A stretch of DNA of 64,000 nt. It comes from Pararhizobium sp. (lineage in GTDB: Bacteria; Pseudomonadota; Alphaproteobacteria; Rhizobiales; Rhizobiaceae). Under the pieces are notes generated by a model. That model made no database searches, was not told the origin of the DNA, and saw nothing but the letters and a program-made list of their open reading frames with translations. Below, one piece after another: positions 1 to 9,090 of this stretch; position 1 is the stretch's first letter; every line of letters starts with the position of its first letter. The position numbers and the translations under genes are program-made. The stretch is from contig CP051237.1 in the NCBI GenBank assembly GCA_017794825.1, positions 5,877,342 through 5,941,341 of the forward strand, in the 5' to 3' direction.

Positions 1-1
1 G

Positions 2-2869
2 CATCTGTTCAGGTCGACAGGCGAAGGGCGTTTCGACGCCTGGGAGGCCAACGAGACGGATCATGACGTCCAGATTTTCATTACCGATCTGATCTTCAAC
101 AAGGCGACGCAGAAGGAACGCAAGGCCTTTCTGGAGAGCATCGGAACGATCCTGTCGGAACCCTACAAGCCGATGTCATCGGACCTTGCATTCGGCATTG
201 CCCTCCAGGCGCAGGAGCGCGGCGATCCGGATGCACCCAAGGGCGGCTTTCAGATGCCGGGCGTGGATCTTTCCCGTCTCGGCAGGCAGTCGCGCATGTC
301 CGGATACGACTTCTCCGGATCGAATTTTGCGGGCGCGACACTGTCCGATGCGCATATCGCAAACGCCAGTTTCCACGATTGCGATCTGCACGGCGCGCGT
401 TTCGAGAATTGCCGGTTTGATGACGTCAAGTTCTCTTCGGTAAAGCTGGATGACGCGACCATCACAGCATGTACGTTCCGGCAATGCGATCTGACGGGCG
501 CCGATCTGCAGAAAGCCGCCTGCACGCAAAGCCTGGTCGTCCATTGCGACGGCCTCTCGAAGGAATCCCGCGCATCGCTAATCGCCGGCGGCAACAGCGT
601 CGCGCCTTCAACCGCTGCAGAATGGCGCAGGATAAATGTGCGGCGCGAACATCTCGCAAGGCGTCCGGAGGCAGCCCGCAACATCGTGACATGCATCTAC
701 AGTCCTGACGGGAAGCTGGTGCTTTCGGCGTGTGACGACGGCGCAATGCATATCTGGAACAGCGAGACGGGAACAGAACACATCGCCCTCAAAGGGCACG
801 CCGCCGCCGTCAGAAGCTGCGCCTTCAGTCCTGACGGGCGCCTGGTCGCCTCCTGCTCCGACGACGCCACGATCAGGCTGTGGGATGCTGGTTCAGGAAA
901 GGAGAAAGCTCTCCTTCGGGGGCACACGCTTTCGGTAACGTGCTGTGCGTTCAACCGGACCGGGTCACTGCTCGTCACGGGATCGCAAGACAAGCTTCTG
1001 AAGATCTGGGACACCAAGACAGGACGGCTGGTTCGCACGCTCGCGGGTCATGACGACGCGATAACCGATTGCGACATCAACGCGAAGGACTCCATCATCA
1101 TATCGGCCTCGGCCGATCGCACCCTCCGCTTCTGGGACGTCGCGACGGGTGAGGAAGCTTTCCCGGCCGGCGAACACGAAGCCGCTGTCATCGAATGCGC
1201 CTTTTCCTCGTCCGGCGGCCGCGTCGTCACGTCCTCAAGGGACAATCTGCTGCATCTTTGGGATGGTTCCACCGGCAAGGCAATCGCTATTCTTCCTGAC
1301 CATGAAGACACCATCACCAGAGTGGTGTTTGCTCCGGGGGACAAGTCGATCGTTTCTGCATCCAGGGACTCGACCATTCGCGTCTGGGACGCGGAGTCGG
1401 GCGAAGTCACCAAAGTGGTGACCGATCACTCATCGTCGGTGACATGGCTCGATTTCAGCAATGACGGCAAAACCGCCATTACATCCACGGAAGACGGCAT
1501 GTTGCGGCTTTGGGACACGAAAAGCTGGCAAACGGTGTCGGCCTTTCCAAGGCAGGAATCGACAATTCTCGGCTGTTCCATCAGCGCCGACGGTCACCAC
1601 ATTATTTCCTGGTCCGACACCGGCGTGATGTGCGTCTGGGACGCGGCCAGCAATCCGGAGCTCGCCTGTCTCGAAGGTCACGTCGACTGGATTCATGCCT
1701 GCACGTTCAGCCCGGACGGCACGCGCATCGCATCAGCTGCCCGTGACAACACATTGCGTCTTTGGAACGCCGAGGACGGAAGCATGATCGCGGTTCTTGG
1801 CGGACACGAAAACTGGGTTCAGTGCCTTGCCTTCAGTCCGGATGGCACCCGGATCATATCCGGTTCCGACGACAATTCGCTCCGTTTGTGGGACGGAGCT
1901 ACCGGAGATCCGATCGCAAGACTGGAAGGGCATGGCGGATCCGTCAACATCTGCGCCTACAGCACGGACGGATCGCGGATCCTTTCCGGTTCCGACGACG
2001 GGACTTTGCGGCTTTGGCATGGGACGACAGGCCACCAGATCGCTGTTCTGCAGGGACATTCCAACTGGGTCAGAGCCGGGGCTTTCAGCGATGACGGCAA
2101 GCGCATCGTCTCCGGCTCCTACAACAATGGTCTGAGAATCTGGAATGGCGAGACGGGCAAGCAGATCGCTACTCTGAAAGGTCATTCCGACGCGATCACC
2201 TGCTGCAACTTCAGCCGCGACCGGAGCAGGATCGTATCTGGATCGAATGATCGAAGCGTGCGCGTCTGGGATACGAAAAGCGCCACGGAAATTCTCGCTC
2301 TGGAAGGGCACGAAGCAGCTATCACTTCCTGCTGTTTCAGCCCTGACGGCCAGTGGGTCCTGTCGGCAAGCGAAGATTCCACACTGCGCGTGTGGAATGC
2401 CGAAACCGGAGAACTCGCCTATATATTGAAAGGCCATGAGGGCATCGTCAGCGATTGTTCCTTCAGCCCGGACGGAGGCAGGATCATATCCTGCTGCGAC
2501 GACAAGACGCTTAGAATCTGGGACACCCGCTCGGGCACGATGATCACCACCCTGAGAGGCCATACGGGATTCGTGAAGGTCTGCGCCTTCAGTCCGGACG
2601 GAGCACGCATCGTGTCCGGGTCCTACGACAACACCCTCCGGGTCTGGGACGGCAACGCAGGATGCGAAATTGCAAATTGCCATCATGTTCCGGACGGCGG
2701 CCACCTCACCTTCTCTCGGTCGGACGATCTGGTTCTTTCCGCCTCCCCGAACGCCTGGCGGCATTTCGAATGGAGATTGCCTGAGGGCGCCAGCAATCCA
2801 GCCGTGATGCCACTGGAAGCCGATCCGGAAATCGGCATGATATCGGACGAGGGATTTCACAGGACATGA
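2..2869 (+). CDS. Pentapeptide-repeat/WD40-repeat scaffold protein, 5' end outside window
   Basis: The frame is open from base 2 to the TGA at 2869, so the true start lies upstream and at least 955 residues are present. After about 100 residues without a recognised domain there is a short pentapeptide-repeat stretch (about nt 305-517, e.g. YDFSGSNFAGATL and DLTGADL). Sixteen WD40 units of about 42 residues follow (about nt 683-2740), each ending in LRLWD/IRVWD-like tetrads with GH in the linker. Sixteen blades would give two beta-propellers. Such repeats make protein-binding platforms. In bacteria they are often the C-terminal sensor part of STAND NTPases or peptidase-linked conflict proteins, but any NTPase or effector part would be in the missing N-terminus. 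No signal peptide can be judged. Family call is firm; function is unknown. Confidence 0.85.
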   Translation, partial: HLFRSTGEGRFDAWEANETDHDVQIFITDLIFNKATQKERKAFLESIGTILSEPYKPMSSDLAFGIALQAQERGDPDAPKGGFQMPGVDLSRLGRQSRMSGYDFSGSNFAGATLSDAHIANASFHDCDLHGARFENCRFDDVKFSSVKLDDATITACTFRQCDLTGADLQKAACTQSLVVHCDGLSKESRASLIAGGNSVAPSTAAEWRRINVRREHLARRPEAARNIVTCIYSPDGKLVLSACDDGAMHIWNSETGTEHIALKGHAAAVRSCAFSPDGRLVASCSDDATIRLWDAGSGKEKALLRGHTLSVTCCAFNRTGSLLVTGSQDKLLKIWDTKTGRLVRTLAGHDDAITDCDINAKDSIIISASADRTLRFWDVATGEEAFPAGEHEAAVIECAFSSSGGRVVTSSRDNLLHLWDGSTGKAIAILPDHEDTITRVVFAPGDKSIVSASRDSTIRVWDAESGEVTKVVTDHSSSVTWLDFSNDGKTAITSTEDGMLRLWDTKSWQTVSAFPRQESTILGCSISADGHHIISWSDTGVMCVWDAASNPELACLEGHVDWIHACTFSPDGTRIASAARDNTLRLWNAEDGSMIAVLGGHENWVQCLAFSPDGTRIISGSDDNSLRLWDGATGDPIARLEGHGGSVNICAYSTDGSRILSGSDDGTLRLWHGTTGHQIAVLQGHSNWVRAGAFSDDGKRIVSGSYNNGLRIWNGETGKQIATLKGHSDAITCCNFSRDRSRIVSGSNDRSVRVWDTKSATEILALEGHEAAITSCCFSPDGQWVLSASEDSTLRVWNAETGELAYILKGHEGIVSDCSFSPDGGRIISCCDDKTLRIWDTRSGTMITTLRGHTGFVKVCAFSPDGARIVSGSYDNTLRVWDGNAGCEIANCHHVPDGGHLTFSRSDDLVLSASPNAWRHFEWRLPEGASNPAVMPLEADPEIGMISDEGFHRT

Positions 2870-2907
2870 ATGGCCCCTCTCCTGCACACGCGGGACTGTG
2901 AGGGGAA

Positions 2908-4119
2908 ATGGCGTTCACCTTCCTCAAAAGACACGAGACTTCGATAACGCAATCCAATCTGGCGATCGTCATTCTTTGCGGCCTGTCCGGCATGACGGCG
3001 CTCTCCATCGAAATCATCCTGCCAACCCTTGGACTGATAGCGCGCGATCTTGATGTGCCTCCCGCCAGAGGCGCCTATCTGATCAGCCTCTACTTCGTCA
3101 GTTTCGGCGCAGCCCAATTATTCTGGGGCGCCCTGTCCGACCGCTTTGGCAGGCTTCCGATACTTTATCTCGGACTTGTGCTGTTCGTATTGGCCAGCGT
3201 TGGCTGCGCGCTGGCGCCGACATTCGAGATACTGCTCTTCTTCCGTTTGCTTCAGGGCGCCGCCGGAGCCGCGCCCATTATCGCGCGCGCCATTGTGCGC
3301 GACGTTCTTGAAGGACCCAAGGCGGCTCGCCAGATGGCGGTGTTAACATCCGTGAGCGCAGCCGCGCCGCTGATCGCGCCTTCCATCGGCTCCGGACTTC
3401 TGATCCTGTTCAACTGGCGAGCCGCATTCTATCTGCTTGCCGCCTTGTCCGCGGCATTCCTTTTGCTTGCCTGGCTGCGTCTGCCGGAGACAGTCGGGAC
3501 AAAGCAACCCCAGGCGACACGAATGTCCTACATGCTCGCAAGAGCCGGCATACTTTTCACAAGCAGGGAATTCGTTGTCGGCACTCTGGTTTCCGCATTG
3601 ATGTTCGGCGGGTTTTCGACATTTCTGTCTCTCGGCTCGCTCGCAGCGGAGAGCTACGGCGTCCCGCCGGAATCCTTCGGCTCGGTTTACGCCATCGCCG
3701 CCGTCTTCTTTATCGCTGCAATTCTGCTGACCCGGCAATTCGTCGAACGATTGGGATTAAGGGGCATTGGCAGCCTGGCCATGGCCATCCTGTCCGTGGC
3801 AGTCGCCATGCACGCAGTCTTCCTGTTCTGGGAGCCGGACTTCACGATATTCTGGGCCGCGATTTCTGTTTATCTTTTCGCCTTCGGGTTCGTTGTTCCG
3901 ACCGCCACGACATATGCGCTTCAACCGGCGCTCAACATGACGGGCTACGCCTCTTCACTGCTCGGATCGATTCAAATGCTGCTTGGCGCGGTCGCCGCCA
4001 GTCTCGCAACCCTGTTCTTCGACGGAACCGGGTTCGCCATCAGTCTCTCGATGGTCATATGCGGCGCGGGAGCGTTGCTCGTCTTCTCGACTGGAAGAGT
4101 CATCAGCTACATTCATTGA
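2908..4119 (+). CDS. MFS drug-resistance transporter, Bcr/CflA family
   Basis: This 403-residue integral inner-membrane protein has about twelve hydrophobic segments. The major-facilitator motif A, GALSDRFGRLP, sits at residues 74-84 and RLLQGAAGAA follows in TM4, as in Bcr/CflA-type exporters. Length is typical of the family. The ATG at 2908 is preceded by GAGGGG. The gene begins 38 bp after the WD40 gene on the same strand. Family members export bicyclomycin, chloramphenicol, sulfonamides or dipeptides by proton antiport; the substrate here cannot be read from sequence. Confidence 0.88.
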   Translation: MAFTFLKRHETSITQSNLAIVILCGLSGMTALSIEIILPTLGLIARDLDVPPARGAYLISLYFVSFGAAQLFWGALSDRFGRLPILYLGLVLFVLASVGCALAPTFEILLFFRLLQGAAGAAPIIARAIVRDVLEGPKAARQMAVLTSVSAAAPLIAPSIGSGLLILFNWRAAFYLLAALSAAFLLLAWLRLPETVGTKQPQATRMSYMLARAGILFTSREFVVGTLVSALMFGGFSTFLSLGSLAAESYGVPPESFGSVYAIAAVFFIAAILLTRQFVERLGLRGIGSLAMAILSVAVAMHAVFLFWEPDFTIFWAAISVYLFAFGFVVPTATTYALQPALNMTGYASSLLGSIQMLLGAVAASLATLFFDGTGFAISLSMVICGAGALLVFSTGRVISYIH

Positions 4120-4171
4120 CAATTCGGGGAAAAGCGGGACTTTCCTGTCGTCGGTTTAATGGAGGTGCGTC

Positions 4172-4492
4172 GTGTCCAACGCTATCAAGATCCGCGCTGC
4201 ATTGGTGTCGGTTTTCGCCATTGTCGCTTTTGCCACCGTCTTCTTTCACTACACGGAGGGTTGGAACTGGATCGATTCCTACTATTTCTCGGTGGTCACG
4301 ATGGCGACGGTTGGATATGGCGATTTCGCGCCGCAGACTGACGCCGGAAAAATCGGCGCTACTATCCTGATCTTCACCGGCATCGGCGCGCTGGCGGTGC
4401 TGATAAGGCTGTTCGCAGATGAACTGATCGACATCCAGGCGCGACGCATCGCTCACGCCGCCGAGCGCCACCCGCATCTGCACCGTTATTGA
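4172..4492 (+). CDS. Small two-TM potassium channel protein
   Basis: This 106-residue protein has a KcsA-like minimal pore: TM1 about residues 8-27, a pore helix, the selectivity filter TVGYGD at 46-51 and TM2 about 60-82. It lacks an RCK/TrkA-N regulatory domain and ends in a short His-rich tail, so it should tetramerise into a simple K+ channel of the Ion_trans_2 type. The start is GTG at 4172, set by GGAGG at 4161-4165; the ATG at 4159 lies in another frame and before that site. It follows the exporter by 52 bp and converges on the peptidase gene. Confidence 0.85.
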   Translation: MSNAIKIRAALVSVFAIVAFATVFFHYTEGWNWIDSYYFSVVTMATVGYGDFAPQTDAGKIGATILIFTGIGALAVLIRLFADELIDIQARRIAHAAERHPHLHRY

Positions 4493-4494
4493 AT

Positions 4495-5475
4495 TCATCC
4501 CTCCGATGCGTAGAGATCGGTCGCGGTCACGGTGTGGTGGATGATGCCGGGTTCGTTGAAAACATGACCGGCGTCGTTGACGATGCAGATTTCAGATTCA
4601 GGCCAAAGCCGATAAAGCTCCCAGGCCGTGCGGGCGGGCGTCACAACATCGTAGCGGCCCTGGATAATCGTCCCCGGAATGCCCTGCAGATGATCTATAT
4701 CCCGGAACAGTTGCCCCTCCTCGAGGAAGGCGGCATTCATGAAATAGTGGATCTCGATGCCTGCAAAGGCCAGCGCAAATCGCGCGTCGCCGTAATGGAC
4801 CGCAGTCGATTCATTGGGCAGCAGCGTCGATGTCTCGCCTTCCCATAAGGCCCAGGCTTTCGCGGCCTCCTCCCTTACCGTGCCATCTTCGCTGTTGAGG
4901 CGACGGCTGTAGGCCGCCAGCAGATCCTGGCGCTCACCGACGGGAATCGGGCTTAGGAATTTCTCCCATTTATCGGGAAAGAGGAGAGAAGCCCCTTCCT
5001 GGAAAAGCCACTGCACTTCGAACCGGCGAGCCGTGAAGACGCCGCGCAGCACCAGTTCGCTCACCCGTTCGGGATGCGTTTCGGCGTAGGCCAACGCCAG
5101 CGTGCTGCCCCAGGAGCCGCCCAGCACCAGCCATTCCTCGATATCGAACATCACGCGAAGCTTCTCGATATCGGCGACCAGATGCCACGTCGTATTGTTT
5201 TCCGTCGAGGCGTAGGGCGTCGAACGTCCGCTTCCCCGTTGATCGAACAATACTATGCGATATTTCTCGGGATCGAAGAGACGTCTGTGATCCGCCGTAC
5301 AGCCTCCTCCTGGACCGCCGTGCAGGAAAAGCGCCGGCTTTCCCTTGGGATTGCCGCACATCTCCCAATAGACATGGTGACCGTCTCCGACGTCCAGCAT
5401 GCCTGAATCATAGGGTTTGATCGGCGGATACAACGTTCTCGAATAGCCATTTTGCGGGCCGTGCTCGATCTGCAT
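4495..5475 (-). CDS. pip: Proline iminopeptidase (alpha/beta hydrolase, peptidase S33)
   Basis: This 326-residue cytoplasmic enzyme removes N-terminal proline from peptides. The oxyanion-hole motif HGGPGGG is at 52-58, the nucleophile elbow GGSWGS places the catalytic Ser at 121, the acid is Asp275 in GRYDVVTP and the base is His303 in NDAGHVF. Those motifs and the length match the S33 prolyl aminopeptidase family. The ATG at 5475 begins the conserved N-terminus (YPPIKPYDSG). It converges with the K+ channel gene, only 2 bp apart. Confidence 0.93.
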   Translation of the reverse strand: MQIEHGPQNGYSRTLYPPIKPYDSGMLDVGDGHHVYWEMCGNPKGKPALFLHGGPGGGCTADHRRLFDPEKYRIVLFDQRGSGRSTPYASTENNTTWHLVADIEKLRVMFDIEEWLVLGGSWGSTLALAYAETHPERVSELVLRGVFTARRFEVQWLFQEGASLLFPDKWEKFLSPIPVGERQDLLAAYSRRLNSEDGTVREEAAKAWALWEGETSTLLPNESTAVHYGDARFALAFAGIEIHYFMNAAFLEEGQLFRDIDHLQGIPGTIIQGRYDVVTPARTAWELYRLWPESEICIVNDAGHVFNEPGIIHHTVTATDLYASEG

Positions 5476-5532
5476 TGCGATTCTCGTTACCGGCGTGTGG
5501 TCTGAAACTCTTCAGAACCTATCGTTGTCCCG

Positions 5533-6813
5533 TCAATCGGGCAACGGTTTGCCGGCGGTCTCCTTCAAGGTATAGACGGCGATCGTCGAAATCACCGCGG
5601 TGATCATCAGGTAGTAGACGGGCGCAAAGTCATCGGATGTTCGCGCCAGCAGATATGTGGCGACGAGCGGCGCCGTGCCGCCGAACAGGCCCTGGCACAG
5701 ATTATAGCCGATCGCCACGCCGCTGCATCTCACATGCGACGGAAGCGCCTCCACCATCGCAGAGGACAGTGCTGCGTAGCCGATGGCGAACAATGCTGCA
5801 AAACCGGCCTGCCCGGCAAATATCAGATACACGTTCTGATGATGCATGAGAGACCACAGCGGCCAGCTCAGAAACAGGGTGCCGATGGTTGCTGTATAGA
5901 GCAGCGGCTTTCTGCCGATGCGATCGGAAACAAGAGCCCCGATGGCGAGGATCGGAATCATGATCATCAGCGCGTAGGTGTTGATCTCGAACGCGCTGGA
6001 CGTCGAGATATGCATGTATTCCGTCAGATAGCTGCTTGCATAGACGAGCATCAGGTAGAAGCCGACGGCAAGGGACAGGGTAAGGCAGATGATCTGCAGG
6101 ATCTGCCGCCAGTAGTCGCGAACGGCCTCGACGAACGGAATGTCGCCATGCATCTCGAGGCGGCCAAGCGTCGGTGGTTCGCTAATGTGCCGGCGAAAGA
6201 CTGCTCCGCCCAGGGCAATAAGCGCGCCGAGAAGAAACGGGATGCGCCATCCCCATTGTTGAAGGGCTTCGTCGCCGATCATTCCGCCCAGTATCGCCGC
6301 AGCGCCGTTGCCCAGAAGAAATCCCATGAAGGCGCCGATGACCGGCCAGCTAGTAAACAGCGCCCGGCGTTTGGGTGGCGCATGTTCGGAAAGAAACACG
6401 ATCGATCCCGGATACTCTCCCCCAACGGACATGCCCTGCATCAGGCGCAGCAAGAGCAGCAGGATCGGAGCAGCCACGCCGATCTGCGAAAAGGTTGGCA
6501 ACAGACCGATGCATGTTGTGCCGACTCCCATGAGCGAAACCGAAATGATGAGTGTGGTCTTGCGGCCAATCCGGTCTCCGACATAGCCGAGAACCACGCC
6601 GCCGACGGGTCGCGCTGCGTATCCCACGGCGAAGACGCCGAAGCTCGCAATCAGAGAAGTGAGAGGGTCGCCAGACGGAAAGAACAGATTTCCGATGATT
6701 GGAGCCAGAGACCCGTAAATTGCAAAATCGTACCACTCCAGCGCATTGCCCACTGCGCCTGCAAGCGCATTGCGCAGACGCGTCGTCTGCGTGCTGTTTG
6801 CCGTATCGCCCAC
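5533..6813 (-). CDS. MHS-family (ProP-like) MFS metabolite/H+ symporter
   Basis: This is a 426-residue twelve-TM transporter. GNALEWYDFAIYG at 22-34 is the hallmark TM1 signature of the metabolite:H+ symporter family (ProP, KgtP, ShiA, CitA). DRIGRK motifs follow TM2 and recur in the central loop. The start is GTG at 6813 with a weak ribosome-binding site. It lies 91 bp downstream of a close paralogue (6905-8197) on the same strand. Substrate is unknown; candidates are organic acids or osmolytes. Confidence 0.88.
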   Translation of the reverse strand: MGDTANSTQTTRLRNALAGAVGNALEWYDFAIYGSLAPIIGNLFFPSGDPLTSLIASFGVFAVGYAARPVGGVVLGYVGDRIGRKTTLIISVSLMGVGTTCIGLLPTFSQIGVAAPILLLLLRLMQGMSVGGEYPGSIVFLSEHAPPKRRALFTSWPVIGAFMGFLLGNGAAAILGGMIGDEALQQWGWRIPFLLGALIALGGAVFRRHISEPPTLGRLEMHGDIPFVEAVRDYWRQILQIICLTLSLAVGFYLMLVYASSYLTEYMHISTSSAFEINTYALMIMIPILAIGALVSDRIGRKPLLYTATIGTLFLSWPLWSLMHHQNVYLIFAGQAGFAALFAIGYAALSSAMVEALPSHVRCSGVAIGYNLCQGLFGGTAPLVATYLLARTSDDFAPVYYLMITAVISTIAVYTLKETAGKPLPD

Positions 6814-6904
6814 TTGAAATATCGCCCGTAATTGAAACTTTAAAAAACAATACGAGTTCTGGACCGCTCTCGTTTTAATTGCAACCCGTCAATTCCAGAC
6901 ATGG

Positions 6905-8197
6905 CTACGGAGGCAGCGGCTTTCCGGCGGTTTCCGTCAGCGTAACGGTCGCCAGAAGCGAAATAACGGCCGCAGCGACGAGATAGTAGACAGGCGCAAA
7001 GTCATCGGATGTGCGCTGCACCAGATAGGTCGCAATCAGCGGCGTCGTGCCGCCGAACAGGCCCTGGGCGATATTATATCCGATTGCCGACGCGCTGCAG
7101 CGGACATTGCCAGGCAGCAATTCGATGATCGCAACAGACAACCCGGCGTAGCCTGCGCCGTAGAGCACCGCAAAGCCTGCCTGGGCGAGAAAGATCATGA
7201 CGGGATCGTCGTAATGCATCAGACGCCACAAAGGCCAGGCCAGCAGCAGCGTTCCAATGCTGACGAAATAGAGCAAAGGCTTGCGCCCGATTCGATCGGA
7301 AAGGATTGCTGCGAACGTCGTGGCCGGCAGCATGACAATGAGCGACAATGAATTGATGTCCATCGCCTTGGTCGTCGAGACGTGCATGCGCTCCGTAAGG
7401 TACGAGGTGGCGTACACCCAAAGCATATAGAACCCGACCGCATTGACGAGCGTCAGGGCGACGATGCGGACGATGCTTCTCCAATGATCCCTGAACGCCG
7501 CAACGAACGGCGCCTGACCGACTGATCCGGTCTTTTCCAGCGCCGGAGACTCGGTCATTCCCCTGCGGAACAGAACGCCGGCGATGGCAATCACGGCGCC
7601 GGACAGAAACGGAAGCCGCCATCCCCATTCCTGCATGGCGACGTCGCCGATCGCTGTCGTCAACAAGGCCGTAACGCCCGACCCCATGAGAAATCCGATC
7701 ACGCTGCCGAACATGGGCCAACTGGCGTAATAGCCTCTGCGCTCGTCCGGCGCGTGTTCGGAGAGAAAGACGATGGACGCAGGATACTCGCCGCCCACGG
7801 AAATCCCCTGCACAAGACGCAGAAGAACCAGCAGAACGGAAGCCGTCACGCCGATTCCGGCGAACGTCGGCAGAAAACCGATGGCCGCAGTTGTGCAGCC
7901 CATCATGAAGACCGAAAGGATCAAGGACGGTTTACGTCCGATGACATCACCTATGTGCCCCAGAAGAACACCGCCGATCGGGCGGGACAGGTAGCCAACT
8001 GCAAAGGCGCCGAAAGCAGCCAGAAGCGACGTGAAAGGGTCATCGGAGGGGAAAAACAGCTGCCCGAGAATTGGAGCGAGCGTTCCGTATACGGCGAAGT
8101 CATACCATTCCAGCACGTTGCCGAATGCGCCGGACAGGGTGTTGCGGAAGCGGGGTACGCTCTCCGGGTGATCTGTTTTTCGCTCCTCCTGGCGCAA
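6905..8197 (-). CDS. MHS-family (ProP-like) MFS metabolite/H+ symporter, paralogue of the next gene
   Basis: This 430-residue transporter has the MHS signature GNVLEWYDFAVYG at 26-38 and shares long identical stretches with the 5533-6813 product, for instance the GGEYP.SIVFLSEHAP region and the DDFAPVYYL C-terminal region. The pair therefore arose by tandem duplication. The N-terminal codon is TTG with a strong GGAGG about 5 nt upstream; no ATG precedes the conserved TM1. The duplicates may differ in substrate or regulation. Confidence 0.87.
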   Translation of the reverse strand: MRQEERKTDHPESVPRFRNTLSGAFGNVLEWYDFAVYGTLAPILGQLFFPSDDPFTSLLAAFGAFAVGYLSRPIGGVLLGHIGDVIGRKPSLILSVFMMGCTTAAIGFLPTFAGIGVTASVLLVLLRLVQGISVGGEYPASIVFLSEHAPDERRGYYASWPMFGSVIGFLMGSGVTALLTTAIGDVAMQEWGWRLPFLSGAVIAIAGVLFRRGMTESPALEKTGSVGQAPFVAAFRDHWRSIVRIVALTLVNAVGFYMLWVYATSYLTERMHVSTTKAMDINSLSLIVMLPATTFAAILSDRIGRKPLLYFVSIGTLLLAWPLWRLMHYDDPVMIFLAQAGFAVLYGAGYAGLSVAIIELLPGNVRCSASAIGYNIAQGLFGGTTPLIATYLVQRTSDDFAPVYYLVAAAVISLLATVTLTETAGKPLPP

Positions 8198-8613
8198 AGC
8201 CCCCTCCGGAACGCAATTCTACCACGCGTTGTCAGGCAAACCATGACCGGCGGAAGCGAAAGCGTCAACTGCGTTCACGCCAACGGCCGCTCAGCTGCAA
8301 TCGTCATTGGGGCTTGCTTCGTCGCGCAATTCGGCATAGGAGGTCGCGCAGGCGCCGGGCGCCTGCCGCCTGCAGACGAAAGTCATGGTGAAGCCCGGAA
8401 CTTGAAGACACCTCACCCTCGATGCATTTCGCAGGTGGGCAATGCAGGCTCCCTCCCGGTTTGAAATGCTCTTTGTCAGGAGTGAGCGATGTCTGGCGGA
8501 CTAACCTCCAGAAGTGCGGCGAATCGATATTGGACATCCTTAGCAGGATCTCCGCGTGTCTTCTTCGCGCCGCACGCAGCAATCCTGCCAATGTCCGTTA
8601 CAGGAAAAATGGC
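8198..8613. other. Intergenic region, 416 bp, no gene recognised
   Basis: This gap separates the divergent MHS transporter and glyoxalase-related genes and must hold both promoters. Short open frames run through it on both strands but none has a recognisable product or a convincing start site. A perfect 8-bp GC-rich hairpin lies at 8348-8366 (arms GCAGGCGC and GCGCCTGC, loop CGG). It has no U-tract. Otherwise I see nothing distinctive. Confidence 0.5.
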
Positions 8614-9042
8614 ATGACCCAGCCAACACTTGAAACCGTCAAGGCGCAGGCCAAGGCGCTGCGGAAGGCCCTTGAAGCCCAGGGCTCCGCCATCAGCCAC
8701 GCCCAGGCGCTTGAACTCGTCGCCAAACAGTATGAAGCGCGGGACTGGAATACGCTGCACGCCCGGATCACCCGCGGCAACGCCCCGCCCGAACTCGCAT
8801 TCGGAGACCGTGTCGAGGGGCGCTATCTCGGACAGGCCTTCACCGGGGAAATTATAGCGATGTCCGGACCGGCGGATCACCGCGAAGTAGAGATCCGCCT
8901 CGACGAGCCCGTGGATGTGGTCACGTTCGAGAGTTTCTCGAACTGGCGGTCGCGGATTCGCGGCACGGTCGACGCCAACGGGCGAAGCCATCGCAAGACG
9001 TCCAACGGCGCGCCGCAGTTGTCGGTCGCGAAACTGCTGTGA
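8614..9042 (+). CDS. Glyoxalase-related small protein (Glyoxalase_8-like)
   Basis: This is a 142-residue cytoplasmic protein. Its N-terminal half (KAQAKALRKAL, ISHAQALELVAKQY, ARDWNTLHAR) matches the small domain often annotated as glyoxalase superfamily protein, a helical module of unknown biochemical role. The C-terminal half looks beta-rich. I placed the start at ATG 8614, preceded by AGGAAA, rather than further upstream where the frame is open but carries no family similarity. It converges on the amidase gene 48 bp downstream. Confidence 0.7.
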   Translation: MTQPTLETVKAQAKALRKALEAQGSAISHAQALELVAKQYEARDWNTLHARITRGNAPPELAFGDRVEGRYLGQAFTGEIIAMSGPADHREVEIRLDEPVDVVTFESFSNWRSRIRGTVDANGRSHRKTSNGAPQLSVAKLL

Positions 9043-9090
9043 TCGCGGATTGCGAAGACGGGCATGCCTGTCCGTCTTCGCATCCACCGA

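Noticed and set aside
1733..2887. Long minus-strand open frame of 384 codons opposite the WD40 gene
   Set aside because: It is the antisense shadow of the WD40 repeats; its own periodic repeats mirror them and no family is recognisable.
5734..6831. Plus-strand open frame of 365 codons opposite the MHS transporter
   Set aside because: Composition (His, Gln, Arg, Asp rich, no fold) and the complete transporter on the other strand show it is a shadow frame.
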